The notes under the pieces were generated by a model. That model was not told where the DNA came from. It did no database searches and was given only the letters and a program-made list of their open reading frames with translations. A program made the position numbers and the translations under genes. From NCBI RefSeq assembly GCF_001577835.2, contig NC_029536.1:2170001-2234000 (forward strand): 64,000 nucleotides of DNA. Reading direction: 5' to 3'. Source of the DNA: Coturnix japonica (lineage: Eukaryota; Chordata; Aves; Galliformes; Phasianidae). This document shows positions 1-10,700 of this stretch, one piece after another. Each line of letters opens with the position of its first letter. The stretch's first letter is position 1.

Positions 1-27
1 AGGTGTTCAACAGTCCAAATCAAATAC

Positions 28-117
28 CGTGAAAGCATCAAAATAGATAGATTTCATTTGACTTGGCACAGTGTGTTTGGGTTGTTCCTCTTGGAGGGCA
101 GAAGGCTCCATAGGATG
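28..117 (-). CDS. PH-adaptor gene, probable exon 11
   Basis: 90 nt open in phase 0, matching the exit phase of exon 10, with acceptor CCCCATAG and donor ACG|GTATTTG. It encodes a low-complexity polar stretch starting HPMEPSALQEEQPKH. There is no domain support, and the case rests only on phase and splice sites. Another exon could lie between 117 and 821. Confidence 0.4.
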
Positions 118-3100
118 CTATGGGGACATGTCCTTGGTTTGGGTAAGGAAGAAAAGCAATTGGAAAAGGGATTATTCACCCTATTATTCACTATAGAGTA
201 TTGCTCTGTGCTGCCATTCAAAGAAAAGCGATGGTTTTTCAAAGCAATGCCTACCTGAATGAGGCTGAGAGGTTGTTACATGTGAATGCTGCCTTCTATG
301 CATGGTTTAAGCACAGGTTAATGGTTTTATTTGTATTACTGAGTATTTTACAGTGTCTGAAAAGGATCAGGCAATAAATACAGCGAGCAAATTGAGAAAG
401 ATTTCTCACTGAGGCATATATACAGCTGAGGTCAGAATCACAAGGTCCTACATCAATTGCAAAGGCTCATTCAGAACAGCAGCCAGCACAGAATAATTCA
501 TCTGCAGCTCCTTATTCACCTCTCGGTTTCCAATTTCAAATCCCCTCTTATTCGTTTGTGCAGCTTCTTCACTTTCTATTGGGATCATATTCATGCAGCC
601 TCTTCATGTCAGTGTATGCCGACGTCCTAATGATGTTGCCTGGATTTCTTAGGGACGATTGGTGGTGGCTGGAGTGTCACAGTAGTGAGGTTTTTCTCTG
701 GCTGGAACAGATAGCCAGAACATATCTTTTATCACGTGAATATACTGGTTTTTAATGTGAATATTCTCTGCCAAATAATTTATACACTGGAGAGTCACAA
801 ACATGCCTGAAAAAAAATACCTTCTGTAGGTGGAAGAGTAATTTTTCATAGTCTTCTGCTGTGGAACAATTGATAAGGATTGGTTCTGTCAGGCTTCCTG
901 CAAGACATTATCAGGGAGCAGTTAGTAGCTGGATGTAGGTGCCTATAGCAAGTGAAGTCACAAGGGCTGCTCCCACATAAGGTTAGATCCTCTCCCTACA
1001 GCCAGCATCCGACTGTATCCGACCAAATTGATTTGGTTTCTAACCACAAGAAAGCTGAGATTCCCTATGATAGAAAAGATGGAGGTCTGGGACTGGGCTG
1101 GCTGCTGGACTGAGCAGGGAAACATAGAGAACTATTACAGCTTAGCAGCCAGAAACACAAGAAGGCCCCTACAGAGCATCTGTCTGGTTGCAAGCAGAAG
1201 TGGAACCTGATGTTAACTAGATACTATTTCTTGTGGTAGATCCAAATGTCACGGTGGTGAGAAGGACTCTGTGTTGAATTTGTGGGCATTGGAAGCTCTT
1301 TGTTTCCTATAAAGAAGTCTTTCCTTCCAGAAACTGCTATTGGAAAGGGTTTCTGAAAGGATGGTTTCTCTGAACAACCTGTGCTGCCTCACCCTCCAGG
1401 TAAAGATGTGTCTTCTGATGTTTGGATGGAACTTCTGTCTGCTGCTCTCTCCTATCTTGGACTTACCTGTAATTTCAAGCTGTAACCTCCCCTGCAGAGT
1501 GGATTTCTCCTTTGCCTGGATTCCAGTCAAGGGGAGTTTTCCCTTCAAAAAAACCAAAAGGAAAACACAACTTTTCCACGTGTTTTTCCTTTTTCTCCTT
1601 GCTATTTATTTTCATCACCCAGAGCCGTTCACCAGATCTTAGTCCTCTACTTATTATTTGACCGTCTCTACTGTTTCCTGTTACCTCGTATGAGATGGTA
1701 GTTCTCTCCTCATCCACAGAGAGGAAAAGCAGGTCTTCTGGGAACAGGATCAGCAGCCTTTCCTTGGGGTCCTGTGGAGAAAGGGTGATGTGAAATGTCA
1801 TGACAGCGCCTCTAATACGGAGCTGCCTGCAGCACTGTGCCAGGCATAGAGACTGCTCTTTGTATTTCTTAGCTTGGATAAGATGAGCTGTGTTGTTTTA
1901 AATTGCTTTTAGAAATAGGTCAAGCACATTAATAGAGTGCTTAGAAAACATGGTCCTTCCTGTGTTATAGGAAGGTGATGATGGACTCCCCCTCCCAGCT
2001 TCTTTGGAAGCTGAGTGCAACTGTCTGGACTGAGTTCTCAGAAGTGGCTCTTAGAAAGAAAACACCCTTTTGTATTTCCTTATGTCTGTTTAATGCTGAG
2101 GGACTTTCAGCATAATTAACCTTACGCTACCTTTTCTGTAGCCTGCCAAAGGCAAAATAACACCGGGGACAACAGTCATAATGCTGAAAAACATTATTTG
2201 GGGAACTACAGTGAGTTCTTTTGCACCATTCCCACGTGAGCCCTTATTGAAACCTCACTGGTTTGGAACCTGGTCAAACCCATCCAATTATCAGAGTAGA
2301 ATACGTTACCCCTGTGCAGCCAGTAGCCATTTGCACCATGGTCAGATACTGAATCCTTCCCAGGTGCTGGATTGGTTTGCCTTCCCATTTCAGAATGGTG
2401 TTACACAAGAGATGTCTCATCAGCTCCCTTTTCTTCCACTGCTCATCGCACGGCACCTTTGTTGTTTATTTGTTAAGATGAAGCAAAGGGAGATAAAAAG
2501 ACAAAGTCTGATGTTTATGATGATTACAGGGTGGTAATAATGCTTAGATTATCCAAAACAGAAGATAGGTTTGGCTAAAGCACAGTGCTACCCTAGAGAC
2601 TGTGCCATGCTAGACATGAAGGGCAGCTGAGTGGATGTTTAAGGATAAAGAGGGAAACCTCAATTGCACTGTTAATAGATAGTACTAGGGAGGGGGAGAA
2701 AGGCAACTTGGCTTTCTAATTAATTAGCACACTTTGGGAAGCTGAGCTTACAACGAGGTGGATGGAAAGCTTTGGGGAGGACATTGAATGCCCCAAGCCA
2801 CATCCACGCTGTGCTAGCAGTGTAATCCTGCCATCTTGTGACTCTTGTGGATGTTGCAGTGTGTTTTGTCTGTATTTATAGATCCGTGTGACAGCATGGA
2901 TTGAAGAGCAAGTCTTCGTTTTTTGGCTGCAACTAAGAGGAAAAATGATGGTTTTTTTTTTTTTTAGCAGTGTAGCAGCTACATCTAATGGAGAAAAAGA
3001 ATCAGCAGCGTGCTGAAAACCTCTCATGAACTTCAAGTGTTTGGTGATAAAAGTGTTGTGGGTAACAAGTTTATTTTAGCCTAGATAGAATCTACAGCAT

Positions 3101-6100
3101 TTATGTATAAAGTCACTGTTCAGTTCCAGCCTCTATTCTAAATATCCCTAAAAATCCATTTCCAAAGCTGCCACTGTTTCCTCTTTTTTTAGCCCCTTCT
3201 CTTTACATCTATTCCCCACCGACTTACCAGGAAGGAGATATTATTGGTGGGGCTGGTTGAATAGTCAGCATTTGCCATCTTGATTTGGCTCTGGAGATGC
3301 TGAATCCATTTGTCAAAGTCAGCTGAATTCTGGCAGCAAATGAGCCGGGACTCCAACATGGGCCCTATGCAAAGACACAACATGGCCTGGCTCTGAAGAT
3401 GGATGGCATTTGAAACCAGTGTGTCAATTCTATGACTGTTGCAGCCCATACAGAAGCTGTCCAACAGGCTTACCAGAAATCTCAAAGGTGTAGCTGATAG
3501 CAGTCACAACCTCCCTCAGGTGCATCCCAGCAAGAGGAACGAGACCCTGGTGTGGTGTTAAAAGTCAATGGGTAAGAATAACCAAAAACGATGTAGAAAA
3601 GTACTCTGTGAACTGGATGTGATGTTATACAGTTCAGTTCATACAGCTGGATGTCTCTTAATTTGTCCTTTTTTTTTCCCCCTCACATTTAGGATCCACA
3701 GATGGGTACCAAAGCCATCAGGAGGCATTGCAGTGCTATGGGCAGCTCTCCTTGGTACCCTGTGCCTCCTCACTCCTGTACCTTTCCTAACTCTCCTGTC
3801 ACCTCCTGTTCTTATCGCCTTCTCTTGATGCCTTCTGGTTGATGCTTATCTTGCTGGTATGGAGCTGCACTCCCTCTCCTTGGGAAAGCAAAGCGACTGT
3901 GATAAGAGGCCAGCTAAAATTATAGAACATAATATAAATAGAAACTGGCACTTCCTCTTCAATCTCTGGAGCAGACGCTCTTTCCTATCCAAAATAAGCT
4001 GGAAAAAAAAAGAAAAATAGAGAATTTTGAGCTAGTGTCCTAGAAAATATGCCAAAGCCCCATTGAAATCAGTGAAGTGTCTGCCTTGGCTGGTGGGTTC
4101 AGAACATGTGAGCTCCATCCTGAGCTCCTTGCATGGAACCAAGGAGTAAGCTTTCCTTTTTGCCATGCATATATGCTGGAGCTGTGAGCAAAGAGATATT
4201 TGGGAAACCTTGAAAGGGTTCTTGTGCTTTACCTCATAAACAAACGCCTTCTTTGTGTGATCCACAGACAGAATCAGCAAGTGGAAGGAGGTCAGCACAA
4301 GGCAGCGTTCAGACATCTCCTGTTGAAATAAGACCAGTCACATCTTTCCTCCAGAACATTTCAATTTGTTTTTAAAGGAAAAGGGGATTATGTCTCTTCT
4401 AAGCTCTCCTGTTTGGCTTCCTCTCTCCCCATGCAATAGTGGTGCATCGCCATGTGCAGTGCTGACAGTGAGTGTCCCTATCCATTGCAGGTGAGTGGGG
4501 ACCGCCATGGGCTTTCAAAGGTCCCTTCCAGCTCAAATGATTCTATGACTCTACTTTGTGATTTTATTTTGTCTTTCCAGACAAATGAGCGTGTGCTTAA
4601 AGAGGCGTGAATCCGCGGCAAAGATAGAACTGGTCTCATTTCCTTCTTCTGCTTTCGTCAGCCCCACTGTAATGACTCTCACACCTCAGTGGTTTCACCA
4701 CTCAGCTCCAGTTCCCGTGGAGAGGGTTTGAGCGTCACACGTACGAATTTGCAACCCTCACAATGTTATCTCTTAGGGGAAAAGGATGGAAAAAAGCCTC
4801 TGACAAGAAGGCTATCTTTGTTAGAATGAATGAACAAAAAGCCAAGCGAGTGGCTGTGAAATCCTTTCAGCTCTTGCTGCCACTGGTGGAATAGAAGTTG
4901 GACGTAATTGCATTAACTCCTGGAGGGATGGGGGGGGGAATACAGGGCAAATAGTGGCTTTGGTCAAGCACTGGTTTGACAGTAATTTGGATGCTTGAGA
5001 TTCAAATTTAGCCCATCTTTTGTCTCCCAAGGGAAAAATCCCCTGTGTATTATGGTTGTGGTGTGATGATGATTACCTCCATGTGATAACTTCTCAGGAA
5101 AACCCAGGAGGACCAAACAATCTCCCCAGGAGAAAGGATGTTCCTTCCTTCCCAGCCAGCGATGGGCTGAGTGATCAACAAGTTCAGCAGCTCTTCCTGC
5201 GTTCTCCCCCACGGTGCTTCTGCCTGGAACAAAATAAGAGACAAAATAGTGAGTGTTTCTTCCTAAATTCATACTAGGAATATCCTGAAAAGACAATTAG
5301 AAGAGGAAAAAGTGGAATCTAGAGTCAAGCAATGCTGATAGATAAATAAGGTAGAAGAGAGCAGGTAGTTTTGTAGTCCAGACCACAGGAGATTTGGATG
5401 TTGACATATATATGTGGCTTGTATAGATCATTTCCCCTCTCTCAGCGCATGCTCTCAGCAATGGGGGTAAAGCGTGGACCCAGTTAATATCCCTGCACTG
5501 ATTGTGGTGATGGACTTTATTGCAAGTGAATTTGTAGAGCAGAAACTGAGATGAACTGGTTTCTTCCCCATGTTAATCTTTGCCTGCCTGACCCTGCTCA
5601 TACTCACCCCTTCTGTCTGCGTGGGAGTTGCAGGGTCCTTAGGTTGGAGGGATCCCTCACTCTGGCCGTCTGAAATGGACCATTTTCTGTAATGGAAGAG
5701 ATGGTGGAAAGGCATAGAAAAGCATTTACGTGAGTTGTTTTGGAAGAGAAAATAATTCATGCTCAGTCAGCAGACACGCTTCTGGATTCCTGGCATGAAT
5801 TTTGTGTATTTTAGAGTATTCTATTTTAAGCTGAAATACCGGCTGGGTGCAGCTCAGTGAACTCCAGGGGGAAAAATATGCAGCAGATGCAGAAAACAGG
5901 CATGTCAAGGGATAGCAAAGCTGAAGCTGTGATGAAGATACTGTCAAAGATCCTTTTACTTAAGCAGATATCACAGCCTAAAATTCATCATAGCGTTTAG
6001 ACTCTCAGTTTTCCCCTGGTACTGTGTGGGAAGGAGATGATGAGGGCACTGCCTTAATAGACAGGGAAAGAATAACTGCAGTTCCTGGTGAAATTATGGG

Positions 6101-6794
6101 AGGAAATGCAGCACGATGTAGATAGAAAAGACCACAAGAAAGTGGAGGGGGAAATGCATTTAGTTTCAGTTCATGGCAGGTAAGGAGGTACAGACAACAG
6201 CCTTGGGGGTGAGCTAAAGGGGAGATACTGTGGCTTATTTGGGATGGTGCTGAACCTTCATGACTGGAGGTTCAAGGCATCTGCCAAGCAAGATGTGGGA
6301 TGGGCTGAGGCTGCTGATGGCTCTGAGCCTCCTGCTGGGCTTGCAGGCTGACCCCGCTGTGCAATGGGATCTAAAACCATCTGCTTCCAACAGAGCACAC
6401 GCTGAGCAGGTGGTGGTTACCCCAGTAGGAAGGTTACCTTCATGGCAGGAGGAGATGAGGCTGTGTCACCTAATGGGGCCTATTAAGGGGAAGTAAGCAG
6501 GCTCTGTTTAGAAGAAGTATCTGACATTTAGCGTTGCTGTAAATTCTGGCTAGAAAAGGGGAAGAAAAAGCTCTAAGGGGGGGGGGGGAGTCATATTTAG
6601 CAAGCAGAAAACAGCCGCTTGGTCACAGTTTTGCCAGTGCTAAATGCCTTTCTGTTTAAGCAAAGGCCATCGGTGTTTCTCACCCCTCAAAGAACTGCTC
6701 CCTACCTGGTCCTGCCTGTCTTCAACAGCTCCACCTCATCCTGGCTTTCTCCTGCAGAGCCATCATGCCTGGCTCTCAGGCTGCAGCATCCCAT
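28..6794 (-). CDS. Two-PH-domain membrane-anchored adaptor protein, PLEKHN1-like (3' end beyond the window)
   Basis: Spliced minus-strand gene. Exons, 5' to 3': 6706-6794, 5608-5686, 5077-5223, 4233-4319, 3474-3546, 3228-3364, 2310-2456, 1685-1771, 1467-1542, 821-897, and probably 28-117. All junctions are GT/AG and phases agree throughout (333 codons over the first ten exons, 363 with the last). The start ATG at 6794 has A at -3 and G at +4 and begins MGCCSLRARHDG, a typical myristoylation plus palmitoylation start. Two PH-like domains follow, at about residues 80-190 and 230-333. Each has a beta-strand block (RCLVLTSFHLLILSVD; RLLILFPEDLLFLSVD), a PLAGMHL or PLTGIQA strand and a final helix (FDKWIQHLQ; YEKLLFHLQ). 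Human PLEKHN1 has the same plan: an MG start and two PH-like units. The identification rests on this remembered resemblance. In human, PLEKHN1 is not next to TTLL10, so this may be a paralogue or a rearranged orthologue. Function is inferred only as a membrane-associated lipid or protein-binding adaptor. Confidence 0.72.
118..820. other. Intronic sequence of the PH-adaptor gene, nothing further supported
   Basis: No exon with both good splice sites and compatible phase was found here. A stretch near 487-560 has a donor-like site (GAGAG|GTGAAT) but no in-phase acceptor. Confidence 0.4.
821..897 (-). CDS. PH-adaptor gene, exon 10 (PH2 C-terminal helix)
   Basis: 77 nt, phase 1 to 0, acceptor TCTTGCAG, donor AAG|GTATTT. 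It encodes GSLTEPILINCSTAEDYEKL followed by LFHLQK, the last strand and helix of PH2, parallel to the start of exon 6. The helix Trp of PH1 is replaced by Leu. Confidence 0.75.
1467..1542 (-). CDS. PH-adaptor gene, exon 9 (PH2 strands)
   Basis: 76 nt, phase 0 to 1, acceptor GGTTTTTTTGAAG, donor ACAG|GTAAGT. It encodes GKLPLTGIQAKEKS and then LQLEITG, matching exon 5 in motif order and in both phases. Confidence 0.75.
1685..1771 (-). CDS. PH-adaptor gene, exon 8 (PH2 strands)
   Basis: 87 nt, phase 0 to 0, acceptor TTTCTCCACAG, donor GAG|GTAACA. It encodes DPKERLLILFPEDLLFLSVD followed by a charged turn and SYE. It is a clear duplicate of exon 4, sharing the pattern LLxLSVD and the terminal YE. 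Confidence 0.77.
2310..2456 (-). CDS. PH-adaptor gene, exon 7 (start of PH module 2)
   Basis: 147 nt, phase 0 to 0, donor GGG|GTAACG. The acceptor AACAAAG|GTG has a weak pyrimidine tract, with a better tract about 20 nt upstream, so the 5' boundary is less certain. It encodes KWEGKPIQHLGRIQYL, the counterpart of exon 3. Confidence 0.58.
3228..3364 (-). CDS. PH-adaptor gene, exon 6 (PH1 C-terminal helix)
   Basis: 137 nt, phase 1 to 0, acceptor TTTGCATAG, donor CTG|GTAAGT. It encodes GPMLESRLICCQNSADFDKW and then IQHLQSQIKM, the last strand and C-terminal helix of a PH domain with the conserved helix Trp. A polar linker to the second module follows. Confidence 0.78.
3474..3546 (-). CDS. PH-adaptor gene, exon 5 (PH1 strands)
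   Basis: 73 nt, phase 0 to 1, acceptor CACACCAG, donor CTG|GTAAGC. It encodes GLVPLAGMHLREV followed by YTFEISG, matching the PLTEL...HAFQITG segment remembered from human PLEKHN1. Confidence 0.75.
4233..4319 (-). CDS. PH-adaptor gene, exon 4 (PH1 strands)
   Basis: 87 nt, phase 0 to 0, acceptor TTTCAACAG, donor GAG|GTAAAGC. It encodes the hydrophobic PH strands RCLVLTSFHLLILSVD and ends in VYE, where the downstream exon supplies the next strand. Its counterpart is exon 8, also 87 nt. Confidence 0.75.
4500..4553 (+). repeat. CR1 LINE 3' end fragment
   Basis: The sequence GGTCCCTTCCAGCTCAAATG followed by ATTCTATGACTCTA is the conserved 3' terminus of avian CR1 elements. It lies in the intron upstream of exon 4 of the PH-adaptor gene, antisense to that gene. 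Confidence 0.75.
5077..5223 (-). CDS. PH-adaptor gene, exon 3 (start of PH module 1)
   Basis: 147 nt, 49 codons, phase 0 at both ends, with acceptor TTTTGTTCCAG and donor GAG|GTAATC. It contains WEGRNILSPGEI, the segment leading into the first PH strand. It has the same length and phase as exon 7, with the WEG motif at codons 24-26 in both. Confidence 0.65.
5608..5686 (-). CDS. PH-adaptor gene, exon 2 (hydrophilic linker)
   Basis: 79 nt between acceptor CCATTACAG and donor GGG|GTGAGT. It encodes a Ser/Gln/Thr-rich linker (KWSISDGQSEGS, then PATPTQTEG) joining the acylated N-terminus to the first PH module. It enters in phase 2 and leaves in phase 0. Confidence 0.6.
6577..6588 (+). repeat. 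Poly-G run
   Basis: Twelve consecutive G bases in an intron of the PH-adaptor gene. This is a simple-sequence tract liable to length error. Confidence 0.8.
6706..6794 (-). CDS. PH-adaptor gene, first coding exon (MGCC start)
   Basis: 89 nt encode residues 1-29 plus two bases. Start context is CCAGCATGG. Gly2 fits N-myristoylation, and Cys3 and Cys4 fit palmitoylation. The donor CAG|GTAGGG leaves phase 2, which exactly matches the entry phase of the exon at 5608-5686. Confidence 0.62.
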
Positions 6795-7374
6795 GCTGGT
6801 TCAGCGTCCTCCAAAGCCGTTTTCAAAGCGCTGCTGCAGCAGCAGGGCAGGGATCGCATGAATGGCAGTCGGTCAGGGTGAGCACGGGAAGGAAGCACGC
6901 ACGCAACCCTGCACTTGCTGTTCATTTAGATTCTTCTTGGCTTACAAGTGGCAGCACCCGAGATGTGAAAGCATTTCCTGTGGGTTTTAAAGCTCTTTCC
7001 CCCTCTCTTGTCTCCTAGGTCCCCCAGGCGTCATCGCTTCCTTCAGAGCTGATGTCCTGATGTGATAAACGTGTCGCTGTCACCTCAGCCAAACGAAAAC
7101 CGAAAGAGGTTCTTAATGAAGTGAGATTAAATGCACATCTGGTGAAGGAGGAGCTGGGTGTGCAGACAGCAACAAGCTATGGGGAGCTGCAGGGCCAGAT
7201 GAGGGGGTTCCACATTCAGCCTTGGGTTTGGTCTTTCAGCATCTCTCCTTGACTGATTGAAGCACTGCAGAACTATAAGCTCTATAAGCTACTGGTTTTC
7301 AAGCTGAGGTTAACACCCGTCTGCATCTACCAGGTGAAAAAGAGCCTGACACGCATAGCACATAAAACCTAAGT
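6795..7374 (-). other. Intergenic spacer between TTLL10 and the PH-adaptor gene
   Basis: Only about 580 bp separate the TTLL10 poly(A) signal from the start codon of the next gene on the same strand. The PH-adaptor promoter and any 5' UTR must sit here or overlap the end of TTLL10, unless a distant leader exon exists. No TATA box or CpG-rich core was evident. Confidence 0.45.
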
Positions 7375-7380
7375 TTTATT
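7375..7380 (-). terminator. Poly(A) signal AATAAA of TTLL10
   Basis: A canonical AATAAA hexamer on the minus strand lies about 95 nt past the TTLL10 stop codon. It implies a very short 3' UTR. Confidence 0.6.
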
Positions 7381-7474
7381 TTCTTTCTGGTCCCTCTGAA
7401 ATTGTTCAAACCCTCTTGCTCTGTGACTCAGTGTGGTTATCTGCGGTGATCAAACTGTTGCATGTGTGGTATGG

Positions 7475-7770
7475 TTAGGACAGCTTGCTGACAGCCCTTT
7501 GAAGGCAGTAAGGAGGCACCTTTTCTTCTGGAGCAGCTGGGCTCCTGGACAGGCCTGCAGCTTTGGTAGGGCTGTACCTGTAGGGAGCAGTAATGTCTGT
7601 TTGTGGCCTCAGGTACCTTCCTGTGTACAACTTGGTGTTGAGCTGCCAACGTTTCTTCTGGCTTGGGTCTGAAGCTTCCTCATTGTAGAGAAGCACAAAT
7701 TTGCAGAGCGTCTTTAAAGGCAGAACGTTCTGTCCCTTGAGGCACTTAGTGAAGATCTCGAGAACCAGAT
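7475..7770 (-). CDS. TTLL10: TTLL10 terminal coding exon (residues 425-522)
   Basis: 296 nt from acceptor CTCTTCCAG to a stop at 7475-7477. It encodes the last core helix (DLVLEIFTKCLKGQNVLPL), FVLLYNEE and a short basic tail rich in Pro and Ser. There is no long disordered C-terminus of the human type. Confidence 0.88.
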
Positions 7771-10700
7771 CTGGAAGAGAGATGTGCAGTTACAAGGTGG
7801 GCTGGTGGCAACACACACCCAAACTCATCATCTACACTGGGTAGAATTTTCCCTTTTGTATGAGCTACAATCTCAGCAGTAAGATTTCTTTATTCCAGGG
7901 GTATTTTGGAGCTACAAATGCTATCAGAAGCAGCCTTTCCTCTGCCCAGCAGTGGTGTGATGTGATTGCTCGTTACCGGCCGCCCTGTGACTTCTTTGCT
8001 TACCGAGACTCTCATAGATGATGCTGGGGATGATGTCTTTCAAGACTTTGCAGTTGGTGTGCAATGCAGGATTTGCATTCATCTCCAGAAGCCAGACCTA
8101 GGAAAGGTGAATGGCAACCAAGAAATCAGGCTGGGATCTCCTCAGAGCTGCAGCAATGCCGTTTTACTGACTTAATGAGCAGCTGAAAGTGCAGCAGTAC
8201 TCATAAATCCCACCACGATCCTTTAGCACAGAGTGCAGGTAAGGCAGCGTTTTCACAAGGACTGGAGGAACCATTGCATTTCATTACTTTAGAATGACCC
8301 TACATATTATTTTATGTTATTCTTGAGGTTAAACTGCTGCTCTGTGAGTGTGCAAAGGCACTGTTTTGTCTCTTAACAAAGCAATTTCTGTAGTGGTTTC
8401 AAGGTTTTTTTTGAATAACATGGAAGGAAGTTGCAAGGAATCTAGTAATCATGCCTTTGCTTTGGGGAGGACATGGGGTCAAGACCAAGCAAACACAGCA
8501 TCAAGCTCTCAATTAACCCCTGGCCTTGATTTCCTGGATAAGCTTTGGTTTTAGGTAGAAGCCATAGAGGATATATGCACATCTATACCAGCTTCAACTC
8601 TACTTCTCTTTGATATGCCGGAGTCTGCAGTGCTGAGCTGTGGCACGTGATGGTCCAGTTGCAAGTCTAAGTGAAAGCAAACAGTTGAATTCAATGGAAT
8701 TCTGTTTACTATTTCTTTTTCCTGCCATGAAAGAAACTCATCTGTTTGCTTCCTGCCTTTACCATATGGTCCTGCATCTTGCATAGAGGTCGTATAGGAA
8801 CTATTTGAAGTTGTCTTTTCAGGAAGGATGTTTAATCATTCAAAAGCCCCAAGTGAATTTTACTCTCTTTTAATTTATGTCTAAAACCATATATGCTGCA
8901 GTCATGCTTTTTTTTGGTTGTCATTCCTTTCCTGAGTTTGCCTGCAAGTGACTTGAGAGATGTGGGTGGCAAGCTTTGGCAACACGATAGCTTTCACTTT
9001 TGCACTTCGTTTTGCTGAGAATAAAATGCAACAATAATATGCACATTTGTTTCATTACGGTATTTCAGAGAAGGCTGCTAAGTGAGGCTGCTGAAAGGTC
9101 TGTGGTTTCTTTCTTTCCAGAGAGGAACTGGGACAGCTGCTGTGAAATAACCTGCTCTGCAAATGCCAACAGAGGGCACCTACGTTACGTTTATTTTTCT
9201 TGGCAAGCTCTCTTTATTTCTGAGCAAATTTCCTTTTTCCTATTAAAAGTTCATAAGGTTTCCTGCTGACAGACAAACCCAATGAACCTTTGTTAATTGT
9301 CCTGACTAGGTTTTGGTTTCTTCTCCTTCAAAACAAACAGGGGAGGGTGTTCACATCTATTATACTGTCTGTCTCCTACACTCCCTATTATTGTACCAGA
9401 GTGTGTCACAGTTGTTTAAAATGCTCTTAAACCTCTTTTGTTCTGTTTCAGGAAGGACAGTGAGAATAAAGCCGAGATCCAGCATATCATGTCATTCAAG
9501 GGGATCTCATGTAGAATCTGAGCACCTGAGCCTCCTCCTGCATCTGGTACGTAGCCAATGGGGTTCTGCTTTCTCTGGTTTTTGTCAGATTTTCCATAAT
9601 GATGACCTGCAGTCATGTGGTATAACTAATAGTGATGGGGAAAGCTGTGTCATCCCCATCAAAGGGACCATCCCTACTTTAACAAGGGGTTATCTTATTT
9701 TATATACACCTGTCACAAACTGGCAAATGGCTTATCTGCGTTCGAGTCTGTTCTCCGATGATAGACAGATGAATCCCTTTATGGCTGATAAAAAATTTAG
9801 GCATCTATCTTCCCAGCATTCCTTGGCAAAGCCCTTTTGCACAGCTGATGCAATGCTTTCTGAAGGCAAGGTTCCTTGGGCACTTAAATGGCTGCGTCCT
9901 AAGCTGTGTATTAACTTTGGCATTTACAATACAGCACAGGAAAGCCCCAGATACCAGAAAGGGGGGGAAAAATAAGTGTATTTTTATTATTGTAATTATT
10001 ATAATTATTGTAAGTGTCAGTAAAATTACATCCATCACTTTTTCTCTCTTTCCTCTCCTTCTCATCCTGCATGTGAAGTCGCAAAGCTCTGCTGAAAACT
10101 CTGGTTTCTCTGCAGGCTCTGCTTTCATGGTCCATGCTCCTAAGAACTGAGAGGCAGGAAAACGCCTTTAAGAACTAGATTGGGGATGCTGTAGGGCCTT
10201 CAGAAATGATCAGGAGTGACAGTGGGGGGTAATTTCTATAGCAGGAAGAGGGAATAGCACAATGAGGCCTAGAACCAAACACAAGGCCGTGTTAACGCAA
10301 AGCAAATTCTACTCGTGTCATCAAATAGGATGGCAGTCCCAACTGACCACATCAGGACTAAGTGTCCTGAAATCCTCATCACTTTTATAGAAAATACTTG
10401 TCCAGAAACACATTTTGTTGTTTTTTTAATCTCCATATGTGAGATGCGTGGTGACATAATGGTCTTTAATCACCGTGGGTTTTAACTGCCCAGGTAGGGA
10501 TTGCCACAACAGAGCGATATTGGATCTTCCATTCTACTTCAAGTTTGCACAGCCAGTGCTCTGCATGCCAACATTGCCAAAGACAATTGCTTCTGAAATT
10601 TGAGAAGCACCAGTTTCTGTGTCTTTCCCATTTGCTCCCCCTTGCCGTTGACTTCCCCATACAAAGGAGGCCATTGTCTGGGTGCCTTGCCCAGTGCTGC

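Noticed and set aside
487-600. Possible extra exon of the PH-adaptor gene with donor GAGAG|GTGAAT
   Set aside because: The only frame open to the donor has no acceptor in phase 0 after exon 10; the other frames contain stops.
649-849. Reading GGTATTTTTTTTCAG as an acceptor for a further PH-adaptor exon
   Set aside because: The same bases form the donor of the better-supported exon 821-897, and the downstream frame lacks a donor and PH features.
2716-3036. 106-codon minus-strand open frame between exons 6 and 7 of the PH-adaptor gene
   Set aside because: It has no paired splice sites in phase and no similarity to the PLEKHN1 linker, so it is intronic.
9313-9975. 220-codon plus-strand open frame
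   Set aside because: It lies wholly in a TTLL10 intron on the opposite strand, has no domain or signal, and has unbiased composition.
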